Counted from the first letter of the stretch, positions 44,168 through 53,913 are shown. The stretch is DNA of 56,018 nucleotides from Planctomycetaceae bacterium (GCA_902630355.1 CACOUL010000012.1:1-56018); one strand, 5' to 3'. The notes: a model not told the origin generated them from the sequence alone. Numbers and translations are program-made.

Positions 44168-44644
44168 ATGGCGGTTCGGTCGACGACCATTACAGTTAAT
44201 GCCGCATTTCTTGCGGAAATCAAGGAAGACAATCGCCGTCTGCGATCACTTCTCGCCGCAGCCCTCGAACAGACGGTTCTCCGCAGCGAGTATGGGAGGC
44301 TCGATCGCCAGCGGGTTGAACTTTACGTTGCGCTTCGCGATCAGTTGGCATTTCACTTTACGCTCGAGGATGCGTTTGGCTATTTCCGCGATGCCCTCGT
44401 AGACAATCCTCGTCTCACGCACCGCGCTGCCCTGCTCCATGCCCAGCACGATGCATTGTTTCGGGAAATATGTGACATCGTCGAGGTCTCTGAGCAAATT
44501 CAATATGGGGAATCCGGCGCCGATGCTGAAGAAAGCCTCACGGAATAATTTCTGGAATTTTATGATCGGTTAACGACGCATGAGCGAGATGAGAACGACT
44601 TGATCTTTGCGGCGCTCGACGATGACCTCGGAGTCGGTGATTGA
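44168..44644 (+). pseudogene. Hemerythrin-like protein interrupted by an in-frame TAA
   Basis: The frame from the ATG at 44168 (MAVRSTTITVNAAFLAEIKEDN) ends at a TAA at 44546-44548. Exactly the same frame then continues without another stop to a TGA at 44644 as FLEFYDRLTTHERDENDLIFAALDDDLGVGD. The joined protein of 158 codons has three His-rich helices: HFTLEDAF, HAQHDALF and THERDENDLIF. These provide the iron ligands of hemerythrin, and the last lies after the stop. Upstream alone (126 residues) would lack one ligand set. It may be a recent nonsense mutation, a base error, or translational readthrough. Family members bind oxygen or act in oxygen or redox sensing. It converges on the ROK gene. 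Confidence 0.6.
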
Positions 44645-44653
44645 CCTTGGCAA

Positions 44654-45637
44654 TTAATCGCCGAGGACTTGTTGTTCCGCCCACGCAGCGGCACCAAGTA
44701 CGCTTGCGGTATCTCCGAGCTTCGCCGCGCTCACCTCAAACGAGCCGGCAAAAGTGGCGAGGATACGGTCCGCAGCGGCGGATCGCACTTCGGATACGAA
44801 GAGGTCGGGCATTGCCTCCACGAGACCTCCGCCGAGGATTACCATGTCGGGTGCGATAAGGTGAACTACGTTTGCGACTGCGATGCCAATATGGCGAGCT
44901 GCATTACGGACAATCTTGTCGATCGACTTGTCGCCCGAACGAATTGATTCAGACAGCGCGCCGCTACGGATATTGGACAGGTCGGTGCCATAATTTGCCA
45001 GGAGATGAGGCGCCTGCCCGCGGAACGCCGCGGCCGCAGCCCGCGAGGCAATGACGAGACGACTGGCAACCGCCTCAAGGCAGCCTCGTTTTCCGCATCC
45101 GCACATGGGGCCATCCGGAATTACTTCCATGTGGCCGATTTCCATGGCGCTCGACCTTGCGCCACGAAGAATACTTCCATCATAAACGCATCCCCCGCCG
45201 ATGCCGGTGCCCGGAAAAACGCCCACTACGGTTCGGTGTTTTTTACCAGCACCAAATCGATATTCACCATAAACGCCCGCGTCGACATCATTCATGATGG
45301 ACACGGGACAGTTCAGTTCCTTCTCGATCGCTCGTTTGATAGGAACCTCGCGCCAACCGAGATTCGGAGCATATTCAAGAATGCCGCGATCGAGATCGAG
45401 GGGGCCTGGGCAGCCGATGCCAATTCCACCAACTTCTTCAAGCGTGATTTCGGCGTCTTCGATGGATTGCCGGATGGTACTGATGATCCGCTTCAGCCCA
45501 GCGTCGGCGCCTTCATGCCCTTTGGTCTTCGTTCGATGTTTACCTACGCGCTGGTAATTCCCGTCGTAAACCACGGAGAACATTTTGGTGCCGCCGAGAT
45601 CGAAGCCGATCCAGTAGTGTGAGTCCGTTTTAGGCAT
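44654..45637 (-). CDS. ROK family sugar kinase (glucokinase-like)
   Basis: A 327-residue ROK kinase. N-terminal phosphate motif FDLGGTKMFSVV, catalytic Asp in IMNDVDAGVYGE, FPGTGIGGGCVYDG, and the zinc motif CGCGKRGCLEAV after EIGHMEV. This is the layout of bacterial ROK glucokinases, which phosphorylate glucose or related sugars with ATP; substrate uncertain. No DNA-binding domain is present, so it is an enzyme rather than a NagC-type regulator. It is upstream of no close partner; the hemerythrin gene converges on it. Confidence 0.88.
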   Translation of the reverse strand: MPKTDSHYWIGFDLGGTKMFSVVYDGNYQRVGKHRTKTKGHEGADAGLKRIISTIRQSIEDAEITLEEVGGIGIGCPGPLDLDRGILEYAPNLGWREVPIKRAIEKELNCPVSIMNDVDAGVYGEYRFGAGKKHRTVVGVFPGTGIGGGCVYDGSILRGARSSAMEIGHMEVIPDGPMCGCGKRGCLEAVASRLVIASRAAAAAFRGQAPHLLANYGTDLSNIRSGALSESIRSGDKSIDKIVRNAARHIGIAVANVVHLIAPDMVILGGGLVEAMPDLFVSEVRSAAADRILATFAGSFEVSAAKLGDTASVLGAAAWAEQQVLGD

Positions 45638-45780
45638 AGCTTAGGAGTTGGTTCCTTGCGGTGATTCGATGTGTAACTTATCGAGTCTGGCTACGGGAAA
45701 CCAGAGCAGCTGAAATCAGGTTTCTGCTCAGGCTGGTCGGCGCATTGCTTTCGAGGTAGATAAAAATCCCGTTGGGAGGT

Positions 45781-46890
45781 CTACGCTTCATAATGTGACG
45801 CAAGCTCCAGTGCGCGGTCACGAATGTTGAAATGTTGATCGATCCGGCGCCGTGCGGCGGCCGCTCGGCGACGTGCATCCGCGGTATTTTCGAAAAGGAA
45901 GCGGAGGGCGCGTGCAAATTCATCCTCATTGTGTTCTTCGACGAGAAATGCAAACGTTTCATCCGGAAAGATCTCCGGCGTTCCACCAACACGCGAGGCG
46001 ACAACCATTGTGCCACAGGCAGCAGCTTCGAGTAAAACTCGCCCTAAAGGCTCCTGGCGGGCGCAGTGAAGGAGGCAGAAGATGTCTGGATAAAACAGCT
46101 GTGGTGAATCGAGATAGCCTGTAAAGTGAACCCTTCCTTGAAGCTCTTCGACCTCGGCCAGTTCGTGCAACGATTGTTCATACCGAATCGTTTCCTGTTT
46201 TTCGGAAAATCGGCTGCCAATAATCACGAGATGTGAATGCGGAAATTCGGTTGCGATCTGGCGAAACGAGCCCAGCGCTGTGTCGAGTCCTTTACGCAGT
46301 GCGATTTGCCCGACGCAGGCGATGATAGTCGCCGCCGCCGGCAGTCCCAGTTGTCTGTGCAGATTTCCGGTCGGTGGACGTGGCACGAAGAGAGTCAGGT
46401 CGACGCCGTTGTAGAGTCGTTTTGACTTCGTTTGATCAATCCCCTGATCTATGTGGTATTGTAAGGCCGCGTCGGATACGGCGAGTATCAGGTCGAGTTG
46501 GTTGATGTCGCGAACTGCTCGTGGAGAAAGCCGCATGATATCCCGGAGGTGGCCGATGCGAATTGAGCGGTTTCCGGTTTTGACGGGACCGGCAATCCGG
46601 GCGGTTGAGAGGCTGACCGCGTGTAGTACATCGGGTCGAAGGGCTTCTATAGCGAGGGCAAGTTCGGTGCGTAGCACGGGAAGCGGCAGTCGCTGATTCT
46701 CGCTGTCGCGAAACTTGAAGGCATAATGATCAATCGCACGGTGCGATAACTCACTACGGAGGGGCTCGCAATCGGGAGCGATTGCTGTGAAGCGACAGTG
46801 CGACGCCGATAATTGATCGCAGAATGCCAATGTGGAACGCTCGCCACCATTGAGGGTGGGATACTCCATCAGGAGGGCAATGTGTCGCAT
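45781..46890 (-). CDS. Glycosyltransferase, family 4 type
   Basis: About 369 residues from the ATG at 46890 (MRHIALLMEYPTLNGGERS); a TTG at 46911 overlapping the dapA stop is an alternative. The C-terminal half has YNGVDLTLFVPRP, IACVGQIALRKGLDTALG, VHFTGYLD and EPLGRVLLEAAACGTMVVASRVGGTPEI, the E-x7-E donor-sugar motif of GT4 enzymes. It should transfer a sugar from a nucleotide donor to a glycan or lipid acceptor; which one cannot be read. It follows dapA in the same operon but has no known functional tie. Confidence 0.87.
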   Translation of the reverse strand: MRHIALLMEYPTLNGGERSTLAFCDQLSASHCRFTAIAPDCEPLRSELSHRAIDHYAFKFRDSENQRLPLPVLRTELALAIEALRPDVLHAVSLSTARIAGPVKTGNRSIRIGHLRDIMRLSPRAVRDINQLDLILAVSDAALQYHIDQGIDQTKSKRLYNGVDLTLFVPRPPTGNLHRQLGLPAAATIIACVGQIALRKGLDTALGSFRQIATEFPHSHLVIIGSRFSEKQETIRYEQSLHELAEVEELQGRVHFTGYLDSPQLFYPDIFCLLHCARQEPLGRVLLEAAACGTMVVASRVGGTPEIFPDETFAFLVEEHNEDEFARALRFLFENTADARRRAAAARRRIDQHFNIRDRALELASHYEA

Positions 46891-46907
46891 GGCGATGTGA
46901 TGCTTGC

Positions 46908-47795
46908 TCAAAGAAGCCCGTAGTGCGTAAGCGTCGCCTGGAGCGATTCGGTTTCCTCATTCGATAGCGGCGTCAGGGGCATGCGCAGTTCGCCCGTGTC
47001 GCGGCCGAGGAGTTTCATTGCGGCTTTGATCGGTATGGGGTTCGTCGACAAGCCGAGCATGTCGCGGCAGAGTGGAAACAGCTTATGATGCCACCGGATC
47101 GCATCGTCTACGCGATGGTTTGCGAATGCGTCGATCAATGCAATCATGTCGCCAGGCACGATATTTCCGACCACAGAGATGACACCCACACCGCCCATTG
47201 AAAGCAGGGGAAGTGTGAGGCTGTCGTCGCCTGACAATACGGCGAGATCGGTCGAAGACAAGATCTGCGATGCTTGATCCATCTGTCCCGTCGCCTCTTT
47301 TACCATCGTGATATTTGGTATATCGGCGAGGCGGATAATCGTTTCCGGTTCTACATTTTTTGCGGTTCGTCCCGGAATGTTATAGATGCAAACAGGAATA
47401 TCAACCGATTCGGCAACTTGTCTGAAATGCTGATACATTCCTTCCTGGGTTGGTTTATTGTAATAAGGTGCGACGACGAGTGCGGCGTCGGCGCCGGCCT
47501 GTTGAGCCCATTGTGTTAACCTGAGGGCTTCCTGCGTGCTGTTTGAACCGGTGCCCGCCATGACCTTCGCTCGTCCATTCGCGGCCTGCACGACGGCCGT
47601 GATCACCTTTTCGTGTTCATCGTGTGAGAGGGTTGGCGATTCGCCGGTGGTGCCAACCGGGACGAGACAGATCGTTCCCGCATCGATCTGGAATTCAACC
47701 TGTTGGGCCAGGGCGTCGTAATCGACACTGCCCTGTCGGAAGGGGGTGGTGAGCGCGACCGACAGTCCCGCAAACGGGTTATTATTCTGAGTCAT
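46908..47795 (-). CDS. dapA: 4-hydroxy-tetrahydrodipicolinate synthase
   Basis: A 295-residue class I aldolase-type TIM barrel. It has [46 protein letters not shown] (catalytic Tyr) and [11 protein letters not shown] (Schiff-base Lys). It condenses pyruvate with aspartate semialdehyde, the first step of the diaminopimelate/lysine pathway. Length is normal. The stop lies just before the glycosyltransferase start, so the two are probably co-transcribed. Confidence 0.92.
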   Translation of the reverse strand: MTQNNNPFAGLSVALTTPFRQGSVDYDALAQQVEFQIDAGTICLVPVGTTGESPTLSHDEHEKVITAVVQAANGRAKVMAGTGSNSTQEALRLTQWAQQAGADAALVVAPYYNKPTQEGMYQHFRQVAESVDIPVCIYNIPGRTAKNVEPETIIRLADIPNITMVKEATGQMDQASQILSSTDLAVLSGDDSLTLPLLSMGGVGVISVVGNIVPGDMIALIDAFANHRVDDAIRWHHKLFPLCRDMLGLSTNPIPIKAAMKLLGRDTGELRMPLTPLSNEETESLQATLTHYGLL

Positions 47796-47875
47796 GTCGT
47801 ACGGCGATACGGGGTTCGTTTTGGGGAATAAACCTGTGTGAGGCGGCTAAGTCTACGCCATACGAGGACCGGCTG

Positions 47876-48613
47876 CTAGATGTCACGGTCAGAGAGATTG
47901 GAATGTGATATCAGTTTCTTCATATCCCGAACCGCCATCGTGAGCCCGCAGAAGACTGCCCGCGATATAATACTATGTCCGATGTTCAATTCGTGCATTT
48001 TTGGAATTGCGGCGACTGGCTCCACGTTGACGTAATTCAGGCCGTGGCCGGCGTGTACGGCAACCCCGGCAGAGCCGATGAGTTCGGCAGCGCGAGTAAG
48101 CGATACGAGTTCATCCGACTGTGAGGTGCCAGAGGCATTGGCATAACTGCCGGTATGAAGTTCGATCGCATCGATATCGAGCGTAATTGCGGCTTCAATT
48201 TGACGTGGAGACGGGTCGAGGAACAGGCTCACTGCGATGCCCGCATTTCGCAGGGCATCGATTGTTGGCTGCAGACGGGACTCGACACCTTGCACACTCA
48301 GTCCTCCCTCGGTCGTTAACTCTTCGCGACGTTCGGGCACCAATGTTACCTGTGCTGGTGGAGTTTCGCATGCCATGCGGGTGATCGCTTCGTCGCATGC
48401 CATCTCGAGGTTAATCCGTACACTGGCGGTCTCCAGAAGGACACGATAGTCACGATCTTGAATGTGTCGCCGGTCCTCCCGCAAATGAATGGTAATACAG
48501 TCTGCTCCACCGAGTTCGGCCTGGACTGCTGCCCAGACGGGGTCGGGTTCCTGATTGCCGCGTGCCTGTCGAAGGGTGGCGACATGATCGATATTGACAC
48601 CGAGTTCGGGCAT
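47876..48613 (-). CDS. pdxJ: Pyridoxine 5'-phosphate synthase
   Basis: A 245-residue TIM-barrel protein starting LGVNIDHVATLRQARG, the hallmark of PdxJ. It has GADCITIHLREDRRHIQDRD, INLEMACDEAI, TLVPERREELTTEGGL and AGHGLNYVNVEPVAAIP. It closes the pyridine ring of vitamin B6 from 1-deoxyxylulose 5-phosphate and 3-amino-2-oxopropyl phosphate. The gap to dapA is 80 bases and to mgtE about 68, so it is probably part of the same leftward run. Confidence 0.94.
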   Translation of the reverse strand: MPELGVNIDHVATLRQARGNQEPDPVWAAVQAELGGADCITIHLREDRRHIQDRDYRVLLETASVRINLEMACDEAITRMACETPPAQVTLVPERREELTTEGGLSVQGVESRLQPTIDALRNAGIAVSLFLDPSPRQIEAAITLDIDAIELHTGSYANASGTSQSDELVSLTRAAELIGSAGVAVHAGHGLNYVNVEPVAAIPKMHELNIGHSIISRAVFCGLTMAVRDMKKLISHSNLSDRDI

Positions 48614-48681
48614 GGCGAGGTTTTGGATGGATACAGGGTGGGCGGCTGCGGAGTGGGAAAGGATTGGGGCGCGAGGACGAT

Positions 48682-50061
48682 TTATCCGACGCCCGATATA
48701 AGCAGTATCGCAACACTCATGTAGATTACAATACCGACGACATCGATGATTCCCGCGATAAAAGGGGTGCTCATTAGCGCCGGATCCCAGCCGATGCGCT
48801 CAAATATTAAAGGCAACATCGCGCCCATCAGGGTGCCGCACATGACAACAAGGAGCACTGTGATCGGGACCGTAAGTGCGTGGATATAATGCTGAGGATT
48901 ACCGGACTCCCCTAGCCAGAGGGCAGCGAGGTAGCCGATGAGTCCCAGAACGAGGCCCAGCAAAAATCCCTGCAACAATTCTCGGGAGATGATGCGAATC
49001 CAATCATTCGGAGTAATCTGGCCGGCGCTTAGGGCGGAAATAATCAATGTTGCCGACTGGCTCCCGGAGTTGCCACCACTGGAAATAACCAATGGAATAA
49101 AAAGCACGAGCCACGCGGCCGAGCTTAACGGTCCTTCGCGATAGTGATCGAGTGCGTACGCCGTAAGAAGCGCGCCGATAAAGAGCAGGATGAGCCAGCT
49201 TCCTCGATTCCATGCGAGGCGTGGTATGGAAGCGCGTAGATAGGATTCCTCGAGTGGTGCCACGCCACCGATCCGTTGGGTTTCTTCCATGGCCTGTTCG
49301 CGCATGAAGTCGATCACGTCGTCGTGAGTAATAATCCCCAGCATTCGGTGTTGTTTGTCGACGACTGGAATCGCTAGCAGGTCGTATTTTGCTACTTGTT
49401 CCGCGACCTCCTCATCCTCTTCGTCTGCATCGACCGATATCACATGTGTATCCATCAGGTCGCCAATCATCGAATCGGGCCGTCCGATGGCCGAGACGAG
49501 GTCACGCGCGGAAAGGACACCCCGCAGGTGATCCTGTTTATCCACGACATACATGTAATAGATGGTTTCGAGGTCTGCCGCCTGTGTCGCCAGTACAGAG
49601 AGGGCATCGGAAACCGTGGCCTGTTCCTCGAGTCGCGCAAAGTCGGTTGTCATCATCGAACCGGCTGTGTCTTCGCTGTATCTCTGTAAATGAAAAATAT
49701 TACGCCGGATCGAGTCAGGAATTAGAGGCAGGATATTGGCGACGGCGTCAGGACCCACTTCCTCGAGAAGGTCGACTCGGTCGTCGGGCGGAAGGTCGGT
49801 GATCAGCGCTGCGGCGGCCTCAGGAGCAAGCTTTTCAACAAACTCAACCTGCTGTTCTGGCTCGTAAAAACTGAATATCTGGCTTCGATTCGAGGGGTCG
49901 GTGTGCTCCAGTACGCGCCAGGCCTCATCCCAGTTGAGGAGTGACATGAATTCCGCGGTGGCCGCCGGATGGAGGGCCTCGCAGAATTCGCGCATTCCGT
50001 GATCATCGCCCGAGGCGAGCATCTCGCGTAGTTCGGGGATATATAGGGTGTTCGGTTGCAT
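48682..50061 (-). CDS. mgtE: Magnesium transporter MgtE
   Basis: About 459 residues from the ATG at 50061 (MQPNTLYIPELREM); the TTG at 50070 is an alternative. Layout: N-terminal MgtE helical domain with VDLLEEVGPDAVANILPLIP, two CBS domains (about 130-260, containing YYMYVVDKQDHLRGVLSARDL and AIPVVDKQHRMLGIITHDDV), a connecting helix, and a five-helix membrane domain with VISSGGNSGSQSATLIISAL and the Mg-binding Asp region. It moves Mg2+ into the cell and the CBS domains close it when magnesium is high. Divergent from rnc. Confidence 0.93.
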   Translation of the reverse strand: MQPNTLYIPELREMLASGDDHGMREFCEALHPAATAEFMSLLNWDEAWRVLEHTDPSNRSQIFSFYEPEQQVEFVEKLAPEAAAALITDLPPDDRVDLLEEVGPDAVANILPLIPDSIRRNIFHLQRYSEDTAGSMMTTDFARLEEQATVSDALSVLATQAADLETIYYMYVVDKQDHLRGVLSARDLVSAIGRPDSMIGDLMDTHVISVDADEEDEEVAEQVAKYDLLAIPVVDKQHRMLGIITHDDVIDFMREQAMEETQRIGGVAPLEESYLRASIPRLAWNRGSWLILLFIGALLTAYALDHYREGPLSSAAWLVLFIPLVISSGGNSGSQSATLIISALSAGQITPNDWIRIISRELLQGFLLGLVLGLIGYLAALWLGESGNPQHYIHALTVPITVLLVVMCGTLMGAMLPLIFERIGWDPALMSTPFIAGIIDVVGIVIYMSVAILLISGVG

Positions 50062-50251
50062 GGAAATCAATCTAGGCGAATGTTTCGCGGATGCTCTACG
50101 ATAGAGAGCAAAGAATTTATGGCCGGAACCATTGTATCAGAATATTCGGGCGGTGATACAATCCCGCAGAGGCGCACGTTGCGTCTTCATTGCGCAGATC
50201 CCCGGCCTGGCAGTCAGGCAGCATGCCGAGTTTTATGTTAGAGGCAGTCCG

Positions 50252-50974
50252 GTGAACCAACAACACGATGCTGGCCTATCCCAATGCGAGTCACGGATCG
50301 GCTATTTCTTTCGCGACAAGGAAATACTGCGTTGCGCGCTGACGCATGCGTCGGGTGCTGAAAGCCGCCTTAAATCAAATGAACGTCTCGAGTTTCTCGG
50401 AGACGCAATTCTCGGGGCAGTCGTGTGTGAGATGTTGTATCACCGGTTCCCGGATATGCTTGAGGGCGACCTCACGCAAATTAAGTCTGCGGTGGTCAGT
50501 CGTCAGACCTGCGCGCGGATTAGCATGGCACTCGATCTTGAGGGCTGTATTATTGTAGGCCGTGGCATCGCGAGTAGCGAAGGTATTCCTAGTTCCTTGT
50601 TGTCAAATGTTTTTGAATCGTTGGTTGCTGCTGTCTTTCTCGATGGAGGCATGGAGGTTGTACGGCAATTTATCGTGCGCCATATCGAGTCCGAAATTGA
50701 ACTTGCGGCGAGTGGTAGAGGCGAACATGACTATAAGTCGCTTCTACAACAAAAAGTTCAGCGCGATCGTGGAATCACACCCACTTACACTGTGATCGAG
50801 GAGAAGGGCCCGGACCATAGTAAACATTTTCTTGTCGCAGCGCAGATTGACGCACAGCAGTTTGAGCCCTCGTGGGGACGCAACAAGAAAGAAGCTGAAC
50901 AGCGGGCGGCAAGCAATGCTTTATCAGCACTTGAGAATCACGATTCGACTGATGATGCCGCAGGTAAGGAGTAA
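50252..50974 (+). CDS. rnc: Ribonuclease III
   Basis: About 240 residues from the GTG at 50252 (VNQQHDAGLSQCESRIGYFF), with AGAGG about 10 bases upstream; the frame to 50132 adds 40 residues without resemblance. It has the RNase III signature NERLEFLGDAILG, the second acid region LLSNVFESLVAAVFLDGG, and a C-terminal double-strand RNA-binding domain with DYKSLLQQKVQ and WGRNKKEAEQRAASNAL. It cuts double-stranded RNA, for example in rRNA maturation. Confidence 0.92.
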   Translation: MNQQHDAGLSQCESRIGYFFRDKEILRCALTHASGAESRLKSNERLEFLGDAILGAVVCEMLYHRFPDMLEGDLTQIKSAVVSRQTCARISMALDLEGCIIVGRGIASSEGIPSSLLSNVFESLVAAVFLDGGMEVVRQFIVRHIESEIELAASGRGEHDYKSLLQQKVQRDRGITPTYTVIEEKGPDHSKHFLVAAQIDAQQFEPSWGRNKKEAEQRAASNALSALENHDSTDDAAGKE

Positions 50975-51020
50975 TGGACGTGCAATGCATCGTAAGGGGT
51001 CCGGTCTATAAAGGCGCAGT

Positions 51021-52022
51021 ATGACAGTTGCTACAAAAAAGGCGGTGGTGCTTTTCTCGGGCGGTCTCGATAGTATGCTCGCGGTTCGATTAATGCAGTT
51101 GCAAGGGCTGCAAGTTGAGGCGATTAATATTCGAACGCAATTTGCGTGCTGTGGAAAAACGGCATCAGATATGGCCGCTTATCTTGGTGTACGCCTGTCA
51201 GTCGTGAATGCAGGCGAAGATTATTACCGCGTGATTCGAAATCCAGAGTTCGGATATGGACGTGGAGCCAATCCGTGTGTCGATTGTCGGATTTTCATGT
51301 TTGACATTGCAAGGGAACGCATGGAGGAAGTGGGCGGAGATCTGGTGGTGAGCGGCGAGGTTCTTGGGCAGCGTCCGAATAGCCAAGGACGTCGCGATCT
51401 CGAGCGGATTGAAGTTCGCAGTGGCCTCGAGGGCCGATTGCTCCGTCCGCTTTCAGCGAGATTGTTGCCGGAGACGATTGCAGAGCAAGAGGGTTGGATC
51501 GTCCGGCGTCAGCTCCACGCGATTTCGGGCAGGTCCCGAAAGGAGCTCATTCGAATCGCCCGAGAGCTGGGGTTCTCGTCGGCGCACATCCCCGCGCCAT
51601 CGACTGGATGTATGCTGACGCAGAAAACCTTTGCACCGCGGGTGTTCGATCTTCTCAGTAACGAACAGCTCGATCGAGAATGGAGTTATGAAATGCTAAA
51701 AATTGGGCGTCACATCCGGATCACAGACGACACAAAAGTGATCGTGGGGCGCCGGGAAGGTGAAAATGAGATGATGGAGCACATGGCCCGGCGCGACGAT
51801 GCTCCGAGCGTGGTGCTGTTAAGGCCTCAGGGATATCCCGGGCCCGCGGTTATGGTGATCGGGGAATGCTCAGATGCGAACACGCAAATGGCAGGCGGTC
51901 TTTTGTTAAAATATGCTGGGCGGTGCGAATCACCTTTGCAGGTGCTCATGTCTCGGTGCGGCGAAGATACGGTTATCGATGTAAATCGTCTCGAATCAGC
52001 GCACGCGGCGGCAACTTTATGA
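51021..52022 (+). CDS. PP-loop sulfurtransferase (MnmA/ThiI-like tRNA thiolation)
   Basis: A 333-residue protein with the ATP-pyrophosphatase loop VVLFSGGLDSMLA (about residues 9-21), a conserved NPCVDCRIFMFD, and AVSGEVLGQRPNSQG-type and STGCMLTQKTFAP segments with further Cys residues. The Cys pair (NPCVDC and GCML) suggests a persulfide or disulfide mechanism as in MnmA. The C-terminal part (from about 230) is unlike MnmA and resembles the NFACT-linked tRNA thiolation proteins. Probably makes 2-thiouridine or 4-thiouridine in tRNA; the exact base is not determined. It follows rnc by 46 bases and overlaps the M28 peptidase at the 3' ends. Confidence 0.8.
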   Translation: MTVATKKAVVLFSGGLDSMLAVRLMQLQGLQVEAINIRTQFACCGKTASDMAAYLGVRLSVVNAGEDYYRVIRNPEFGYGRGANPCVDCRIFMFDIARERMEEVGGDLVVSGEVLGQRPNSQGRRDLERIEVRSGLEGRLLRPLSARLLPETIAEQEGWIVRRQLHAISGRSRKELIRIARELGFSSAHIPAPSTGCMLTQKTFAPRVFDLLSNEQLDREWSYEMLKIGRHIRITDDTKVIVGRREGENEMMEHMARRDDAPSVVLLRPQGYPGPAVMVIGECSDANTQMAGGLLLKYAGRCESPLQVLMSRCGEDTVIDVNRLESAHAAATL

Positions 52023-53618
52023 GCCTTCGCGCTTCTCGCGCAAAACACCCGCCGTTTGTTCATCGGGTGCCAGAGTCTGTAACTCAATCGCTTTCAATTG
52101 GCCATTCCGCTCATAAAGTATCCGAAGCGGAAAGTCAGCATCCGAAAAAGGGCTCTGCTCATCGGCGAAGGAACTCCAGCGGAGCGAGCCGACCTCATGG
52201 ATGCGGTCCGCACACCGTAATCCGGCGCGATATGCGGGCGAGCCGGGAATCACTTCCGTAAGAACGACGGTATCTTTCTCTGCGTCATCGTGCCGCCAGG
52301 AAATCCCTATTCTCACGGGTGTGCCCCGTAGGGTTATTTCGACATCCCTAGCCTTTAATGTATCGGGTTCAATCACCTCGACCACGCACTCGACCGGCGA
52401 GGAGAGAATTGCGGCCCGCATATCCTCGTCGCCATGGATGAGGCTTCCATTTACGGCGACAATCATATCCCCCCTGGAAATCCCAGCTCGTGCCGCCGGT
52501 GAATCGCTGGCAACCCGAGTGACGAGAATGCCTTCTGATACATGGCCGCTTGCGCGCCATCGGACCCCAAGTCGTTTGGGTCGATCTGTCACAGGCCTCT
52601 CGAGCGCCGCTTTACTACGCTTCGTCTCTCTGCCGCTCGCGGCTCGAAATTCCGGAAAATCTGAAGATGAATCGATCGCGTGAATACACCGAAAAACATA
52701 TTTACTTACTTTTGCGATTCCCCCAACGTTTATTTTATGGGAGTCATCGCGTGGCCGGTGGTAATCGTCGTGGAGTCCCGTGTGTGGCATCAGGTAGGGA
52801 ATCTTGTTGTTAAAAAATGGGTAGTGGTCGCTGTTTGCTTTAATTTCCCAATCGAATCCCAATTCGAGCGAACCGTCATCAGAACCATCGCTTAATGTAC
52901 TGTTGACATTTGTTAACAGACAACGGGCACCTGGCCAGGTCCGGGTGCCATAAACGGTTAGAAGATTGTCGCGCAACCTGCCTACCATATCCATGTTGAT
53001 CGCAAATTTTATCTGACCCAGGGGAACAGGTGGTTCGGCGACAAAGTGCTTTGAGCCGAGCAATCCCTGTTCCTCGGCGTCCCATAGCGCAACAATTACG
53101 CTTCGGCGTGGCGGATAGCGTTTGAGAGCCTCGGTAATCTCGAGTAGCGCCGCAGTTCCGCTGGCGTTGTCGTCGGCACCGTTATGAATAAATCCGGTCG
53201 GACCGTAGCTATTACGATTATTGCCATATCCCACATGGTCGTAGTGCGCTCCAATCAGGATATAAGAGTCGGCATATGCAGCGTCGGAACCGGGTATTAC
53301 CCCGATAAGGTTCTGGCATCCGCGGCGGAATGGATGAGAAAGGGTTTCGTGATCGGCAATTGGCTCTACGCCGATCGCGTTCAGTGCCTCGCGGAGGTAA
53401 CCGGCGGCAGCTTTTCCACCACGGGTGCCGGCTGCTCGGCCTTCAAATGTGTCGTCAGCGAGGATGTCGACATGCTCTTTCAGCTCGTCGCGGTCAATTA
53501 ATTGAGCCGCATCGTGGATGCGACTCAAGGTAGACGTTTTGTCAGCGGTGGCCAGCCTTACATCGATCCCGTGCCAGAGGATAAACGCGGAGGTAATTAG
53601 AGGCAAATAGGTGTTCAT
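52017..53618 (-). CDS. Exported M28 family zinc peptidase with two PDZ domains
   Basis: A 533-residue protein with a signal peptide (MNTYLPLITSAFILWHGID). The M28 core has a PA-like region, then IGAHYDHVGYG, NGADDNASGTAALLEI, ALWDAEEQGLLGSKHF and INMDMVGRL, giving the two-zinc ligands His, Asp, Glu and Asp, with a further His in LMPHTGLHDDYHRP. Two PDZ domains follow (about 345-440 with SDSPAARAGISRGDMIVAVNG, and about 440-515 with PGSPAYRAGLRCADRIHEV). Probably an aminopeptidase in the periplasm; the PDZ domains may select the peptide end. Converges with the PP-loop gene with a 6-base overlap. Confidence 0.9.
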   Translation of the reverse strand: MNTYLPLITSAFILWHGIDVRLATADKTSTLSRIHDAAQLIDRDELKEHVDILADDTFEGRAAGTRGGKAAAGYLREALNAIGVEPIADHETLSHPFRRGCQNLIGVIPGSDAAYADSYILIGAHYDHVGYGNNRNSYGPTGFIHNGADDNASGTAALLEITEALKRYPPRRSVIVALWDAEEQGLLGSKHFVAEPPVPLGQIKFAINMDMVGRLRDNLLTVYGTRTWPGARCLLTNVNSTLSDGSDDGSLELGFDWEIKANSDHYPFFNNKIPYLMPHTGLHDDYHRPRDDSHKINVGGIAKVSKYVFRCIHAIDSSSDFPEFRAASGRETKRSKAALERPVTDRPKRLGVRWRASGHVSEGILVTRVASDSPAARAGISRGDMIVAVNGSLIHGDEDMRAAILSSPVECVVEVIEPDTLKARDVEITLRGTPVRIGISWRHDDAEKDTVVLTEVIPGSPAYRAGLRCADRIHEVGSLRWSSFADEQSPFSDADFPLRILYERNGQLKAIELQTLAPDEQTAGVLREKREGS

Positions 53619-53826
53619 TCGGTTGCCTTCGTGGGTAGAAGCCGTGCCTTCGTCGAGCGCATCTTAAGTTATCCTAGCTCACATTTGAGAAGACGACAGA
53701 AGAAATACCGGGGTGGTAAAACACGAGGCGAATCTACCTTGCGGGAGCTTGAGGATTGTCTAAAATCGTTACAACCGGACCTTGTTCCGGCAGCAAGAGG
53801 ACGGTTGCACTTCATTGCAACAATGG

Positions 53827-53913
53827 GGAGCGGTGGCTGAGTGGTCGAAAGCGCGGGTTTGCTAAATCCGTGATCTCGTAAGGGATCCGCAGGTTCGAAT
53901 CCTGTCCGCTCCG
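53827..53913 (+). tRNA. tRNA-Ser (anticodon GCU)
   Basis: Acceptor stem GGAGCGG (53827-53833) pairs with CCGCTCC (53906-53912), with discriminator G. The anticodon loop TTGCTAA is held by CGGGT and ATCCG, giving anticodon GCU. A long variable arm (about 53871-53890) and the T arm AGGTTCGAATCCT complete a class II tRNA. No CCA is encoded. T-rich sequence follows at 53914. Confidence 0.93.
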
